Shown one piece after another: positions 27,910 through 37,061 of a DNA stretch of 64,000 nt (its first letter is position 1; each line of letters begins with the position of its first letter). The stretch covers positions 22,176 through 86,175 of the forward strand of contig NZ_JAEEGC010000072.1 of assembly GCF_019207025.1 (NCBI RefSeq). The letters run 5' to 3'. A program made the translations under genes and the position numbers. Source of the DNA: Clostridium thailandense (GTDB lineage Bacteria > Bacillota > Clostridia > Clostridiales > Clostridiaceae). The notes below the pieces were generated by a model that saw only the letters and a list, made by a program, of their open reading frames with translations, did not search any database and was not told where the DNA came from.

Positions 27910-28725
27910 CTAAATAATTTTAGATATCTCCTCCAAATTCATAGCTGAAGAAGTAAGTCCTTGAATTGCTGACGCTATTTCCTTAGTTGAAATAGATTGT
28001 TGTTCTCCAAGGATTGAAGTTTCATTAATTACTCTTAATATAGCTGATGACTTTTCCTGAATTCTATTCAAAATATCTTTAATGTCCTTAATTGAGTTTG
28101 AACTGTTATCCGCCATTTTACGAATCTCATTTGCTACAACAGTAAATCCCCTTCCGTGTTCTCCAGCTCGTGCTGCTTCTATAGCAGCATTAAGTCCTAA
28201 TAAATTAGTATTTGATGATATTGAATTAATAAAATTCAATATTTCGTCTGTTCCTTTTATTTCATTTACTACATCTTGAACCTTATCTTTTAAGTTTACT
28301 AGATTCTCAGATAATGATATTGCTGAAGATGCTACTTCTTCGGAGGTTGCTGTTATTTCTTCAGATGTTGCTGCAATATTTTGAGAAACGTTTTGTAAGG
28401 TTTCCTGTGCTTTTAAAGTAGTACAAGTTGCTACGGCACCAACTAATTTATTATTTTCAAAAATAGGCATTGCAATTACTTTTATTGAAATTCCATAAAG
28501 TTCTTCTGGTAAATTTGTAGTCACCTTCTTACCTGTTCTAAGGCACTTAACAAGGGCCCCTGATTCCGAAACTTTAGAATTTATAGCAGTATTTAAATCA
28601 AACTTTTCTCCCTTGATATATTGTAAAATAATTCCATCAATATTAACTATCATTACCGCACAATCTAATGGGTTCAGTTTTTTTAATAATTCAGCTTGTG
28701 ATTTTAGTATAGTTATTGTATCCAT
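27910..28725 (-). CDS. Soluble methyl-accepting chemotaxis-like protein
   Basis: 271 aa, AAGGGG upstream of ATG 28725. No membrane helix. The N-terminal domain (about 1-110) has a PAS/GAF-like alpha-beta pattern ([42 protein letters not shown]). A short signalling hairpin (about 115-271) has the tip [22 protein letters not shown] and [15 protein letters not shown]. It is much shorter than a transmembrane MCP and belongs to the class of cytoplasmic chemoreceptors thought to sense an internal cue such as redox or energy state. No che operon is nearby. Confidence 0.85.
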   Translation of the reverse strand: MDTITILKSQAELLKKLNPLDCAVMIVNIDGIILQYIKGEKFDLNTAINSKVSESGALVKCLRTGKKVTTNLPEELYGISIKVIAMPIFENNKLVGAVATCTTLKAQETLQNVSQNIAATSEEITATSEEVASSAISLSENLVNLKDKVQDVVNEIKGTDEILNFINSISSNTNLLGLNAAIEAARAGEHGRGFTVVANEIRKMADNSSNSIKDIKDILNRIQEKSSAILRVINETSILGEQQSISTKEIASAIQGLTSSAMNLEEISKII

Positions 28726-28825
28726 AAAATATTTCCCCTTCTGAGCATTTTTTAAAATTAAATGACTAATTTAATTATACTATCCTTTGTTTATATAAAC
28801 AAAGTAAAAACTATAAAATTCAATT

Positions 28826-29728
28826 TCAAATCTTCTTTAGTTTTTCCAATATAATCGCCTCGTTTTGCAATACAAACACCGCTCCAATAATAAATGCTAC
28901 ACCTATAATTTGCGTGAGTACCATAGTCTCCCTAAGAACAAAAAAGGCTAAAATTAATGTTATTGGAAGTTCTGATGTCGCTATTATTGTTGATTTTTCA
29001 GAACCCACCAATGCAATACCCTTGTACAAAAAAATTACTGGCAAAATTCCCGAAACAACTGCAAGCTCAAAAACGTAAAACATTATCTGTGGACTTAATG
29101 TTATATTAGATCTAAAAAAGCCCGGATTAAGAATAAAAGATACTACAAACATGATAACTGAGGTATACATTGCCAAAACTTCTGATTTTACATCTTTCAA
29201 CTTTAAATCAGCAAATACATTAAAAAAAGCATAACAAATACTGCATATAACTCCATACATAAGACCTATAGAAGATATTTGAGTAACATTTAAATTTAAG
29301 AAATTTATTACCATACTACTACCTACTACTGCAAGTATCAGTGCTAAATTATTTACCATTGTGATTTTACGTATACCTGTTATGACAAAAAATAATGTAA
29401 CAAAAACTGGATGTGTAAAAATAAGCATTGATGCAATACCTGCGTTTATCTTTTCAAGAGCCAAGTAGAAAAATAATGTAGTTGCTGTACTGCCAAAAAC
29501 TCCTTGGAGAATTACCCTTTTAAGTTGATTTCTACTGATTATAATTGATTTTTTATCCTTAATCCATAAATATATGAACATTATTATTGCACTTACCGCA
29601 TTCTGCATAATCATAAGATCATAAACCTTCATCCCCGTATTAAAAGCACTTTTTCCTATTATGGCTATCAAAGCAAAGAAAAAAGCAGATGCTCCTACAT
29701 ATATGTAACCTAAACTCCTTTTTTTCAA
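28826..29728 (-). CDS. DMT superfamily (EamA) transporter
   Basis: About 300 aa with ten hydrophobic helices in two EamA halves (YIYVGASAFFFALIAIIGKSAF at the start; GLMYGVICSICYAFFNVFADLKLK opening the second). A TTG at 29728 has AAGGAG at 8 nt; GTGs at 29734 and 29737 are too close to that site. The family exports amino acids, metabolites or drugs; the substrate cannot be read from sequence. It is divergent from an AraC regulator with a 180-bp gap, so it may be under that regulator's control. Confidence 0.85.
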   Translation of the reverse strand: MKKRSLGYIYVGASAFFFALIAIIGKSAFNTGMKVYDLMIMQNAVSAIIMFIYLWIKDKKSIIISRNQLKRVILQGVFGSTATTLFFYLALEKINAGIASMLIFTHPVFVTLFFVITGIRKITMVNNLALILAVVGSSMVINFLNLNVTQISSIGLMYGVICSICYAFFNVFADLKLKDVKSEVLAMYTSVIMFVVSFILNPGFFRSNITLSPQIMFYVFELAVVSGILPVIFLYKGIALVGSEKSTIIATSELPITLILAFFVLRETMVLTQIIGVAFIIGAVFVLQNEAIILEKLKKI

Positions 29729-29838
29729 TTTCACCACTCCTTAGTAAGCCTATACATCTACAGCATATTCTACCAACATTTTATTCTAATCTATTTTAGC
29801 ATGGGTACGTCTTTTTATGCAAATAGCTCAAAGTAATC

Positions 29839-29868
29839 TTGACATTATCAAATTATGTAAAATATACT
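29839..29868 (+). promoter_or_regulatory. Promoter of the araC-like gene
   Basis: TTGACA (29839-29844), 18-nt spacer, TATACT (29863-29868), about 40 nt before ATG 29909. Confidence 0.7.
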
Positions 29869-29908
29869 ATGCTTAATAATAAATTATAGTTATAAGATAG
29901 GAGAAAGT

Positions 29909-30739
29909 ATGAATAAAAATAATCTCTATTTTCATATTCATTATTGTAATCATAGAGAAAGTTATGAAGACTGGAAATATAAGAAAAAAATTACTAGAAA
30001 AATAGAACATTATGAGCTCCTACTTGTAATAGGAGGCAAAGGTTATATATTCAATGAAAACAAGGATTACTTTGTAAAGCAAGGTATGCTTTTTTACTTT
30101 AGGCCTAATGTTTTGCACTGCATAGAACCAGATCTAAATGATCCACTTAAGTTTTTATCTGTTCATTTTAGTTTTGTACATGTAGATTTTTGTGATAACA
30201 TGTGGAATTTAACTACTGAAGATAACTCATTTGAATTTCAACCAATGTATGAATTTAAAAATTATTATCCTATTCTTCACATTTTTAAAAAATTAGTTGA
30301 AACCTGGAGTTCAAAGCTGCCTGCCTACGAATTCCTTTGTAAAACAATATTGCAAGAGCTCTTATTTGAAATCTTTGATAACTTAAAAAGGCAAAACACA
30401 AATTACTCAACAACTCTTAAAGTAGAAAAGGTCATAAAATATTTAGGAGAAAATATAAATAAAACTATTACTTTAACTGAATTATCAGAGCTTATTTCTC
30501 TTTCACCTAGCTATCTTTCAAGAACGTTTAAAGATACTACTGGTTATTCAGTAATTGAATTCTTTAACAAGATGAAAATAGATAAGGCTGAGGAGCTTAT
30601 TATTTTAGGGGATAAAAAAATAAAAGATATCTCCGAATCTCTAGGCTTTAAAGATGAATTTTACTTCAGTAGATTATTTAAAAAAGTTAAAGGAATGAGC
30701 CCAAAAGAATTTTACAGCAAAAATATCCATGGATATTAA
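29909..30739 (+). CDS. AraC family transcriptional regulator
   Basis: 276 aa. The N-terminal cupin-like effector domain (about 20-150) includes HYELLLVIGGKGYIFNE and YFRPNVLHCIEPD. The C-terminal double helix-turn-helix (about 170-272) includes TLTELSELISLSPSYLSRTFKDTTGYSVIEFFN and the classic IKDISESLGFKDEFYFSRLFKKVKGMSPKEF. It lies 77 bp upstream of an MFS exporter on the same strand and is divergent from a DMT transporter; either may be its target. Effector unknown. Confidence 0.9.
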   Translation: MNKNNLYFHIHYCNHRESYEDWKYKKKITRKIEHYELLLVIGGKGYIFNENKDYFVKQGMLFYFRPNVLHCIEPDLNDPLKFLSVHFSFVHVDFCDNMWNLTTEDNSFEFQPMYEFKNYYPILHIFKKLVETWSSKLPAYEFLCKTILQELLFEIFDNLKRQNTNYSTTLKVEKVIKYLGENINKTITLTELSELISLSPSYLSRTFKDTTGYSVIEFFNKMKIDKAEELIILGDKKIKDISESLGFKDEFYFSRLFKKVKGMSPKEFYSKNIHGY

Positions 30740-30816
30740 AATACTACATGTAATCAAGCCCTCTTTAGCTTTATAATTAGGATATAATTGTTAAGTGCGA
30801 AAGAAGGTTGACAATA

Positions 30817-32040
30817 TTGGAAATTTGGAAAAGAAATTTAATTGTTTGTTGGTTTGGCTCATTTATGACCCTTATAGGTATGAGTCAAATAGCACCAATA
30901 ATGCCTCTTTATATAAGGCAACTTGGTGTTCATAACATCTTCCTTGTTGAAGAGATATCCGGAATTGCTTTTGGTATCACCTTTATAGTTTCAGGAATAT
31001 TCTCACCAATTTGGGGATATGCAGCAGATAAGGTTGGACGAAAACCTATGCTTTTACGTGCAAGTATTGGAATGGCTATTGTAATTTCATGTATGGGTCT
31101 TGCACATAATGTATATCAGCTTATTGCTTTAAGAATACTTCAAGGAGTTATCACAGGCTACAGCACAGCTTGTACAACACTCATAGCAACCCAAACCGAA
31201 AAGAAAAACTCTGGTTGGGCATTAGGTATGTTATCTACAGCAACTATTGCTGGTTCATTACTGGGGCCCCTAATTGGCGGATACCTTGATGAACTCTTAG
31301 GCTTACAGTTCACATTTTTCCTAACTGGAGGACTTATGCTGCTTGTATTTTTTACAACCCTACTTTTCATAAAAGAAGATTTTGTTGCTTCCGATGAAAA
31401 AGTATTAAGTACAAAGGATATATGGAATCTATTACCTTATCCTAAGCTAACTCTTATTTTATTTGTTACTTCTTTTATGCTGCAGCTAGCTTATTATTCT
31501 ATAGAGCCTATAATAACTGTGTATATAAGTCAGTTATCCCGTAGTTCCGCTCATATTGCTTTAATCTCCGGAATGGCCTTTTCTGCCTCTGGACTTGCCA
31601 GCATTATTGCAGCTCCAAACTTAGGGAAACTCTCTGACAAAATTGGGCCTCAAAAAGTTATGCTTGTGGCTCTTATTTCAGCGGGATTAATATTTATACT
31701 GCAAGTTTTTGTAAGGACTGCACAGCAGCTTATAGTATTACGTTTTCTATTAGGCTTTGCAACCGCAGGACTAGCTCCATCAATAAATACTTTAGTAAAA
31801 AAAATAACCCCAGAATCTATTACTGGAAGAATATTTGGCTTTAACATCGGCGCCTTTTATTTTGGAACCTTTTGTGGATCTTTGCTTGGTGGACAAATAG
31901 CTTCTCATTTAGGCATAAAGTATGTATTCTTTACTACAAGTGCATTGCTCCTTTTAAATGCTTTATTGGTTTATGAGAAAATAGTGAAAAAGTTAGATTC
32001 GAATAATAAATTTAGTTCATTAAAAGGAAGTACAGTTTAG
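30817..32040 (+). CDS. MFS drug-efflux-type transporter
   Basis: 407 aa. The TTG at 30817 lies 9 nt after GAAGG; a TTG three codons earlier overlaps that site. Twelve hydrophobic helices. The MFS motif A loop is visible as GYAADKVGRKP between helices 2 and 3 and repeated as GKLSDKIGPQK in the second half; motif C-like GSLLGPLIGGY lies in helix 5. This matches DHA1-type (MdtG-like) proton-driven multidrug exporters. The AraC regulator upstream suggests inducible expression. A large palindromic repeat follows the stop. Confidence 0.88.
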   Translation: MEIWKRNLIVCWFGSFMTLIGMSQIAPIMPLYIRQLGVHNIFLVEEISGIAFGITFIVSGIFSPIWGYAADKVGRKPMLLRASIGMAIVISCMGLAHNVYQLIALRILQGVITGYSTACTTLIATQTEKKNSGWALGMLSTATIAGSLLGPLIGGYLDELLGLQFTFFLTGGLMLLVFFTTLLFIKEDFVASDEKVLSTKDIWNLLPYPKLTLILFVTSFMLQLAYYSIEPIITVYISQLSRSSAHIALISGMAFSASGLASIIAAPNLGKLSDKIGPQKVMLVALISAGLIFILQVFVRTAQQLIVLRFLLGFATAGLAPSINTLVKKITPESITGRIFGFNIGAFYFGTFCGSLLGGQIASHLGIKYVFFTTSALLLLNALLVYEKIVKKLDSNNKFSSLKGSTV

Positions 32041-32051
32041 ATAATAGCTTT

Positions 32052-32348
32052 AAAAGGGGCTGGTCACACTTGCTAACCACATCAGCATTTAACTTATACG
32101 CAGGGAGATGTTGCCCAAACGTAAGACACATATAAAAATTTTTTTATTATTCTTAGCGAAGTATTTTAGAAAATCTTAGAGGCTTTTATATGTTTGAGGT
32201 ACGAGTTTATAAGAGCTTCTTAGATTTTCAAAATACTGAGCTCTAGAATAATTAAAAATTTTTGTAGTGCTGAAGTTTGGCAACATCTCCCGGAGGATAA
32301 GTTAAGTGTCGGTTATGGTTATCTATATCTGGTGCAACAGCCTCTTTT
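32052..32348. repeat. Intergenic palindromic repeat, copy A (largest)
   Basis: A 297-bp imperfect palindrome. Outer arms AAAAGGGGCTG (32052-32062) and CAGCCTCTTTT (32338-32348) pair. Middle arms around TTAACTTAT..GGGAGATGTTGCC pair with GGCAACATCTCCC..ATAAGTTAA. Inner arms of about 70 bp run to a centre near 32200. The left arm carries TTATACGCAGGGA (32094-32106). It lies between the convergent MFS and smsB genes. Confidence 0.85.
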
Positions 32349-32362
32349 AAATTCACTTCTCC

Positions 32363-33283
32363 TTATTTAAGAAATCCTTTTAATATAGTATCTTCTGCTT
32401 CTTTTTCTGAAAGTCCTAAAGACATAAGCTTTATAAGCTGTTCATTGGCAATTTTCCCTATAGCTGCTTCATGTATAAGCTGTGAATCAGAGTGAAAAGC
32501 TGATATTTTCGGTATAGCTTCTACCCTAGCCTTATCCATTATTATGGAGTCACATTGTATATGACCTCTACATTTTTCATGCCCAGACATATTTAAATAA
32601 AAGATTTGTTTTGACTCATCTCGAGCCACAGAACGAGAAATTATTTGTGCTGAAGAATCTACTCCTACCATCTCTACATTTATTCTTGACTCTGCGTCTT
32701 GGTTTTTATATGTAAGCATTCTTTCTACTACTACCACTCTAGCATTTTTATGAAGTTTTATTTCTGTATCTCTTTTAGTACTATCTACTCCTTTTATTTG
32801 CACAAGTTCTAGTTCTGCATATCCTCCTTCTTCAACCTCTATGATTGTTTTAGGGTTCAACACTTTTTCACCATTACCATTACCTTCTCCAAAGTGTTTT
32901 TCTACATATTTTATGCGAGCACCCTTTCTAACTAGGAATTCATGGACTCCATCATGTTGAGATTTTTTGTCACCAGGATTATGTATACCGCAACCTGCTA
33001 CTATAAGCACATCTGACCCTTCTCCAATATCGAAGCTATTGTATACCAAATCATTTAAGCCTTCTGTTGTTAAGATTACCGGTATATGCACACTCTCTCC
33101 TATTGTTCCAGGCTTAACTATTATGTCCATTCCAGGCTTATCTTGCTTCGTTACTATGTCTATATTGGCTGTAGTATTTCTTGCAACCTTTTCCCCATTT
33201 TTTCTTATATTATAGGCACCCACTGGCAATTTATGAAGTCCCGCCAACTCATCTAACATATCTTTATCTAATGAATCCAACAT
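32363..33283 (-). CDS. smsB: SufB/SufD-like Fe-S scaffold protein (SmsB)
   Basis: 306 aa. A SufBD beta-helix core (about 90-290): EEGGYAELELVQIKG, NARVVVVERMLTYKNQDAESR, GHEKCRGHIQCDSIIMDKA and AAIGKIANEQLIKLMSLGLSEKEAEDTILKGFL. It is shorter than SufB or SufD (over 400 aa) and paired only with one SufC-like ATPase. This matches the minimal SMS (SUF-like) Fe-S assembly module of anaerobes. ATG 33283 directly follows the TAG of smsC, with the ribosome site inside smsC, so the two are translationally coupled. Confidence 0.85.
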   Translation of the reverse strand: MLDSLDKDMLDELAGLHKLPVGAYNIRKNGEKVARNTTANIDIVTKQDKPGMDIIVKPGTIGESVHIPVILTTEGLNDLVYNSFDIGEGSDVLIVAGCGIHNPGDKKSQHDGVHEFLVRKGARIKYVEKHFGEGNGNGEKVLNPKTIIEVEEGGYAELELVQIKGVDSTKRDTEIKLHKNARVVVVERMLTYKNQDAESRINVEMVGVDSSAQIISRSVARDESKQIFYLNMSGHEKCRGHIQCDSIIMDKARVEAIPKISAFHSDSQLIHEAAIGKIANEQLIKLMSLGLSEKEAEDTILKGFLK

Positions 33284-34015
33284 CTAAAAAGTACCTCCCT
33301 TTCCACAAGTTTCACCGCAGTTACAGCCGTCATTCTTTATTATTTGAGCAAGAATATTTTCTTTAGAGGTTATTTCCTTAACTTTCCCATCTGATAACAC
33401 AATAACCTCATCAGCTAAATTTAGAATTCTCTCCTGATGGGATATTATAATTATAGTTGTTTCCTTGTTTCTATTCATATTTTCAAAAGTCTCAACTAAT
33501 TTTTTAAAGCTCCATAGATCTATCCCTGCTTCTGGTTCATCAAATAAAGCAACTTTGAGATTTTTTGCAAGTATAGTTGCTATTTCTATTCTCTTGAGTT
33601 CTCCACCAGATAAACTTGAATCTACATCTCTATCTATGTAATCTTGAGCACAAAGACCTACATCCAGAAGCAAATTGCATATATTCACTCCTTCGTCTTC
33701 TGCAGCTAGACTTAAGAGCTCATTTACTTTTATTCCTTTAAACCTTGCTGGTTGCTGAAATGCAAAACCTATACCCTGCCTGGCTCTTTCAGTTATATCT
33801 AAATTTGTGATATCTTCTCCATCTAATAAAATAGTTCCTGAAGTAGCTTTATATATTCCCATTATTGTTTTTGCTAGAGATGACTTACCACCACCATTTG
33901 GACCAGTAATTGCATATAATTTATTTTTTTCAAGTTTTAAGTTTATATTTTGTAGAATGTTAATTTTTTTATTATCACTTTCTACTTCTAGTGATAGATT
34001 TTTTAGTTCTAACAT
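33284..34015 (-). CDS. smsC: SufC-like ATPase (SmsC)
   Basis: 243 aa from ATG 34015, with AGGAGGA at 7-8 nt. ABC ATPase motifs: Walker A GPNGGGKSSL, signature LSGGELKRIEIA, Walker B VALFDEPEAGIDLW, switch His in IIISHQERIL. The C-terminus is Cys-rich (GCNCGETCGKGG), a feature not found in classic SufC that may bind iron or sulfur. With the adjacent SufBD-like protein it forms a two-gene Fe-S assembly machine; no SufS, SufU or SufE gene is adjacent. Confidence 0.88.
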   Translation of the reverse strand: MLELKNLSLEVESDNKKINILQNINLKLEKNKLYAITGPNGGGKSSLAKTIMGIYKATSGTILLDGEDITNLDITERARQGIGFAFQQPARFKGIKVNELLSLAAEDEGVNICNLLLDVGLCAQDYIDRDVDSSLSGGELKRIEIATILAKNLKVALFDEPEAGIDLWSFKKLVETFENMNRNKETTIIIISHQERILNLADEVIVLSDGKVKEITSKENILAQIIKNDGCNCGETCGKGGTF

Positions 34016-34218
34016 AAGCAAATCCTCCTTATTTTAAAGCCTAGATACTTTTACATACATATCCAACAAATACATTATATTGATACATAGTAATTATTAT
34101 ATCATAAAAACAAATGCATCAACAAATTCCACAAATAATGATAAGTAGATTTTTAACTTTTCTTCCCTATATATTAAATTTTTCTACAATTTTTACGAAG
34201 GAATATATATTATAAAAA

Positions 34219-34248
34219 GCCCAACAGAATTTTTCTCATCTGATGGGC
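34219..34248 (-). terminator. Terminator of adhE
   Basis: GCCCAACAGA/TCTGATGGGC stem (one mismatch), followed on the minus strand by TTTTTATA, about 45 bp after the adhE stop. Confidence 0.85.
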
Positions 34249-34294
34249 CATAATTAAAAATACAAATTTATATAAAAGTTTATTCTAACAAAAC

Positions 34295-36895
34295 TTATTT
34301 GCTATTTATATTTCCCTCAAAAGCATTTATATACATTTGTTTTATCTCACCAATTAGAGGGTATCTTGGATTTGCGCCAGTACATTGATCATCAAAAGCC
34401 TGCTCACTCATAACATCTAAAGTTTCATAAAAATGCTGACTTGTTACCCCTGCTTCTTCTATAGTTTTTGGTATATTGATTTTAGTCTTCAATTCGTCTA
34501 TTGCGCTTATCAAAAGTTGTATTTTTTCATCTTCAGTATTTCCGCCTAAATTCAAGTAATCAGCAATTCTTGAGTATCTCCACCTTACATTAGGATACTT
34601 ATACTGAGGAAATGCTGTTTGTTTTCTTGGATTATCAACTGCATTAAATTTAATGGTTTCATTGATAAGCAGCGCATTCGCTATGCCATGAGGTATATGA
34701 TGCATAGCACCTAGCTTATGAGCCATTGAATGACATACTCCAAGGAAAGCGTTAGCAAAGGCCATCCCTGCCATAGTGGCTGCATGTGCCATTTTTTCTC
34801 TTGCTTTTACATTATTTTCACCTTCTTCATAAGATAAAGGCAAATATTTAAATATAAGCCGAATAGCTTCTAAAGCCAAACCATTTGTATACTCTGAAGC
34901 CAATACAGATACCATAGCCTCAATAGCATGAGTAAGTGCATCTATACCTGATGCAGCAGTAAGTCCTTTTGGCATATTCATCATAAGTTCTGTGTCAATT
35001 ATAGCCATACCTGGAGTTAGCTCATAGTCTGCTAAAGGATATTTCACACCAGTCTTTTCATCTGTAATTACTGCAAAAGGGGTTACCTCAGATCCTGTTC
35101 CGGCAGAAGTTGGAATAGCAACCATCATAGCTTTTCTACCTAAATCCGGAAATCTGTATACTCTTTTTCTTATATCCATAAATCTCATAGCAAGATCCTC
35201 AAATCTTACATCGGGATGCTCATAAAGTACCCACATGATTTTAGCTGCATCCATTGGTGAACCTCCGCCTAATGCTATTATGACATCAGGGTTAAAGCTG
35301 TTCATTTCATCAGTGCCTTTCCATGCAGTTGCTAAGGTTGGATCTGGTTCTACATCTGAAAATACTCTGCAATCTATACCTGTATGTTCAAGAATGTTTA
35401 TTACATGATTTACGATCCCCAGATCATATAAAACTTTATCTGTAACTATAAAGGCTCTCTTCTTATTCATATCTCTTAATTCTTCAAGCGCAACTCCCAT
35501 ACATCCATACTTAAAGTAAATCTTTTCAGGCACTCTGAACCACAGCATATTCTCCCTTCTCTCTGCTACATGTTTTATGTTTATCAGATGCTTTACCCCT
35601 ACATTCTCGGATACTGAGTTTCCTCCCCAAGAACCACAGCCTAATGTTAAAGATGGTGCAAGTCTAAAATTATATATATCACCTATGGCACCTTGAGAGG
35701 AAGGCATGTTAACTATAGTTCTTCCCGTTTTCATAACTTCCCCAAATTTTTCAATTCTATCTTTACATTTGGTTTGATCTGTATACAGTACTGATGTATG
35801 CCCAAAGCCACCAAGTTCGACCAGTCTTGCTGCTTTACGCAGGGCTTCCGTAAAATCCTTTACTCTGTACATTGCCAATACTGGAGATAATTTTTCGTGA
35901 GAAAAAGGTTCTTCAAATTCTACAGATTCTACTTCACCAATAAGCAGTTTTATGGAATCTGGTACTTGTATTCCAGCCATTTCAGCAATTTTTCTTGCAT
36001 CTTGGCCTACTATATCTGAATTAAGAGTTCCATCCTCCTTTACTATAGTTTTTCTCACCATATTTTTTTCTTCTTCCTTGAGAAAATAGGCTCCTCTTTC
36101 TTCAAATTCTGTTCGCACTTCATCATAAACCTTATCTACTACTATTGCAGCTTGCTCTGATGCGCATATAACTCCGTTATCAAAAGTTTTTGAAAGTATG
36201 ATTGAACTTACGGCCATTTTAATATGAGCGGTTTCATCAATAACTGCTGGTGTATTTCCTGATCCTACGCCTATAGCTGGTTTTCCAGAAGAATAGGCAG
36301 CCTTAACCATACCAGGTCCACCAGTAGCAAGAACTATGTCTGATTCTCGCATAAGCAATTGAGTAAGCTCTACACTGGGTTCATCAACCCATCCAATTAT
36401 TCCTGCTGGTGCCCCTGCTTTAACAGCCGCATTGAATATAATCCTTGCTGCTTCTATAGTGCTTTTCTTTGCTCTAGGGTGTGGAGCAAAAATTATTCCA
36501 TTACGAGTTTTTAATGCAATTAAAGATTTAAAAATCGCTGTCGATGTTGGATTAGTTGTTGGTATAACCGCAGCAACCACTCCAAAAGGCTCAGCTATCT
36601 TAATAATTCCAAAGGAAGGATCTTTTTCAATTATTCCACAGGTCTTTTCATCTTTATATTTATTATAAATATACTCAGCAGCAAAATGATTTTTAATAAC
36701 TTTATCCTCTACAATACCCATTCCTGTCTCCTCTGTAGCCATTTTAGCAAGATGCACACGTGCATTATTGGCAGCTATAGCCGCTTGCCTAAAAATCTCA
36801 TCTACAGCCTCTTGAGAATATGTAGAAAAAGTTTTTTGAGCTTCTCTAACTTCTTTGATTTTTTGAAGAAGCTCTTCTTTATTTGTAACTTTCAT
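34295..36895 (-). CDS. adhE: Bifunctional acetaldehyde-CoA/alcohol dehydrogenase AdhE
   Basis: 866 aa, the normal length. The N-terminal aldehyde dehydrogenase domain (about 1-440) has the catalytic Cys in DNGVICASEQA and acts on acetyl-CoA. The C-terminal Fe-dependent alcohol dehydrogenase (about 450-866) has the NAD-binding GGGSPMDAAK and the metal-binding LTHAIEAMVS and GVCHSMAHKLGAMHHIPHG histidines. It reduces acyl-CoA to ethanol or butanol using two NADH and forms spirosomes in relatives. Single gene with its own terminator. I saw no clear Rex operator upstream; a palindrome TTTATC-T-GATAAA at 36981-36993 is the only symmetric site there. Confidence 0.96.
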   Translation of the reverse strand: MKVTNKEELLQKIKEVREAQKTFSTYSQEAVDEIFRQAAIAANNARVHLAKMATEETGMGIVEDKVIKNHFAAEYIYNKYKDEKTCGIIEKDPSFGIIKIAEPFGVVAAVIPTTNPTSTAIFKSLIALKTRNGIIFAPHPRAKKSTIEAARIIFNAAVKAGAPAGIIGWVDEPSVELTQLLMRESDIVLATGGPGMVKAAYSSGKPAIGVGSGNTPAVIDETAHIKMAVSSIILSKTFDNGVICASEQAAIVVDKVYDEVRTEFEERGAYFLKEEEKNMVRKTIVKEDGTLNSDIVGQDARKIAEMAGIQVPDSIKLLIGEVESVEFEEPFSHEKLSPVLAMYRVKDFTEALRKAARLVELGGFGHTSVLYTDQTKCKDRIEKFGEVMKTGRTIVNMPSSQGAIGDIYNFRLAPSLTLGCGSWGGNSVSENVGVKHLINIKHVAERRENMLWFRVPEKIYFKYGCMGVALEELRDMNKKRAFIVTDKVLYDLGIVNHVINILEHTGIDCRVFSDVEPDPTLATAWKGTDEMNSFNPDVIIALGGGSPMDAAKIMWVLYEHPDVRFEDLAMRFMDIRKRVYRFPDLGRKAMMVAIPTSAGTGSEVTPFAVITDEKTGVKYPLADYELTPGMAIIDTELMMNMPKGLTAASGIDALTHAIEAMVSVLASEYTNGLALEAIRLIFKYLPLSYEEGENNVKAREKMAHAATMAGMAFANAFLGVCHSMAHKLGAMHHIPHGIANALLINETIKFNAVDNPRKQTAFPQYKYPNVRWRYSRIADYLNLGGNTEDEKIQLLISAIDELKTKINIPKTIEEAGVTSQHFYETLDVMSEQAFDDQCTGANPRYPLIGEIKQMYINAFEGNINSK

Positions 36896-37002
36896 AAAAT
36901 ACTCCTCCTTTATATCTATACGCTAATAGCTTTTCACATACTTAGATTATTATTACCTCTTAAGCCATTTAATTTATATGTTTATCTGATAAATCAATAT
37001 AA

Positions 37003-37049
37003 AAAAGCCATTCATTAGTAAGTATTTTCTTACTCTAATGAATGACTTT
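37003..37049 (-). terminator. Terminator of the RNase J gene
   Basis: Long stem with one bulge pairing AAGCCATTCATTAG with CTAATGAATGACTT, then TTTTTTAT on the minus strand. Confidence 0.82.
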
Positions 37050-37061
37050 ATATATATCAAT

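Noticed and set aside
32052..32348. Known riboswitch or large structured RNA such as OLE or GOLLD
   Set aside because: It follows gene ends rather than leading a gene, has no recognisable ligand-core motif, and is far shorter than those RNAs.
36896..37002. Rex operator for adhE
   Set aside because: The expected TTGTTAA-N4-TTAACAA pattern is not visible; only an unrelated TTTATC-T-GATAAA palindrome is present.
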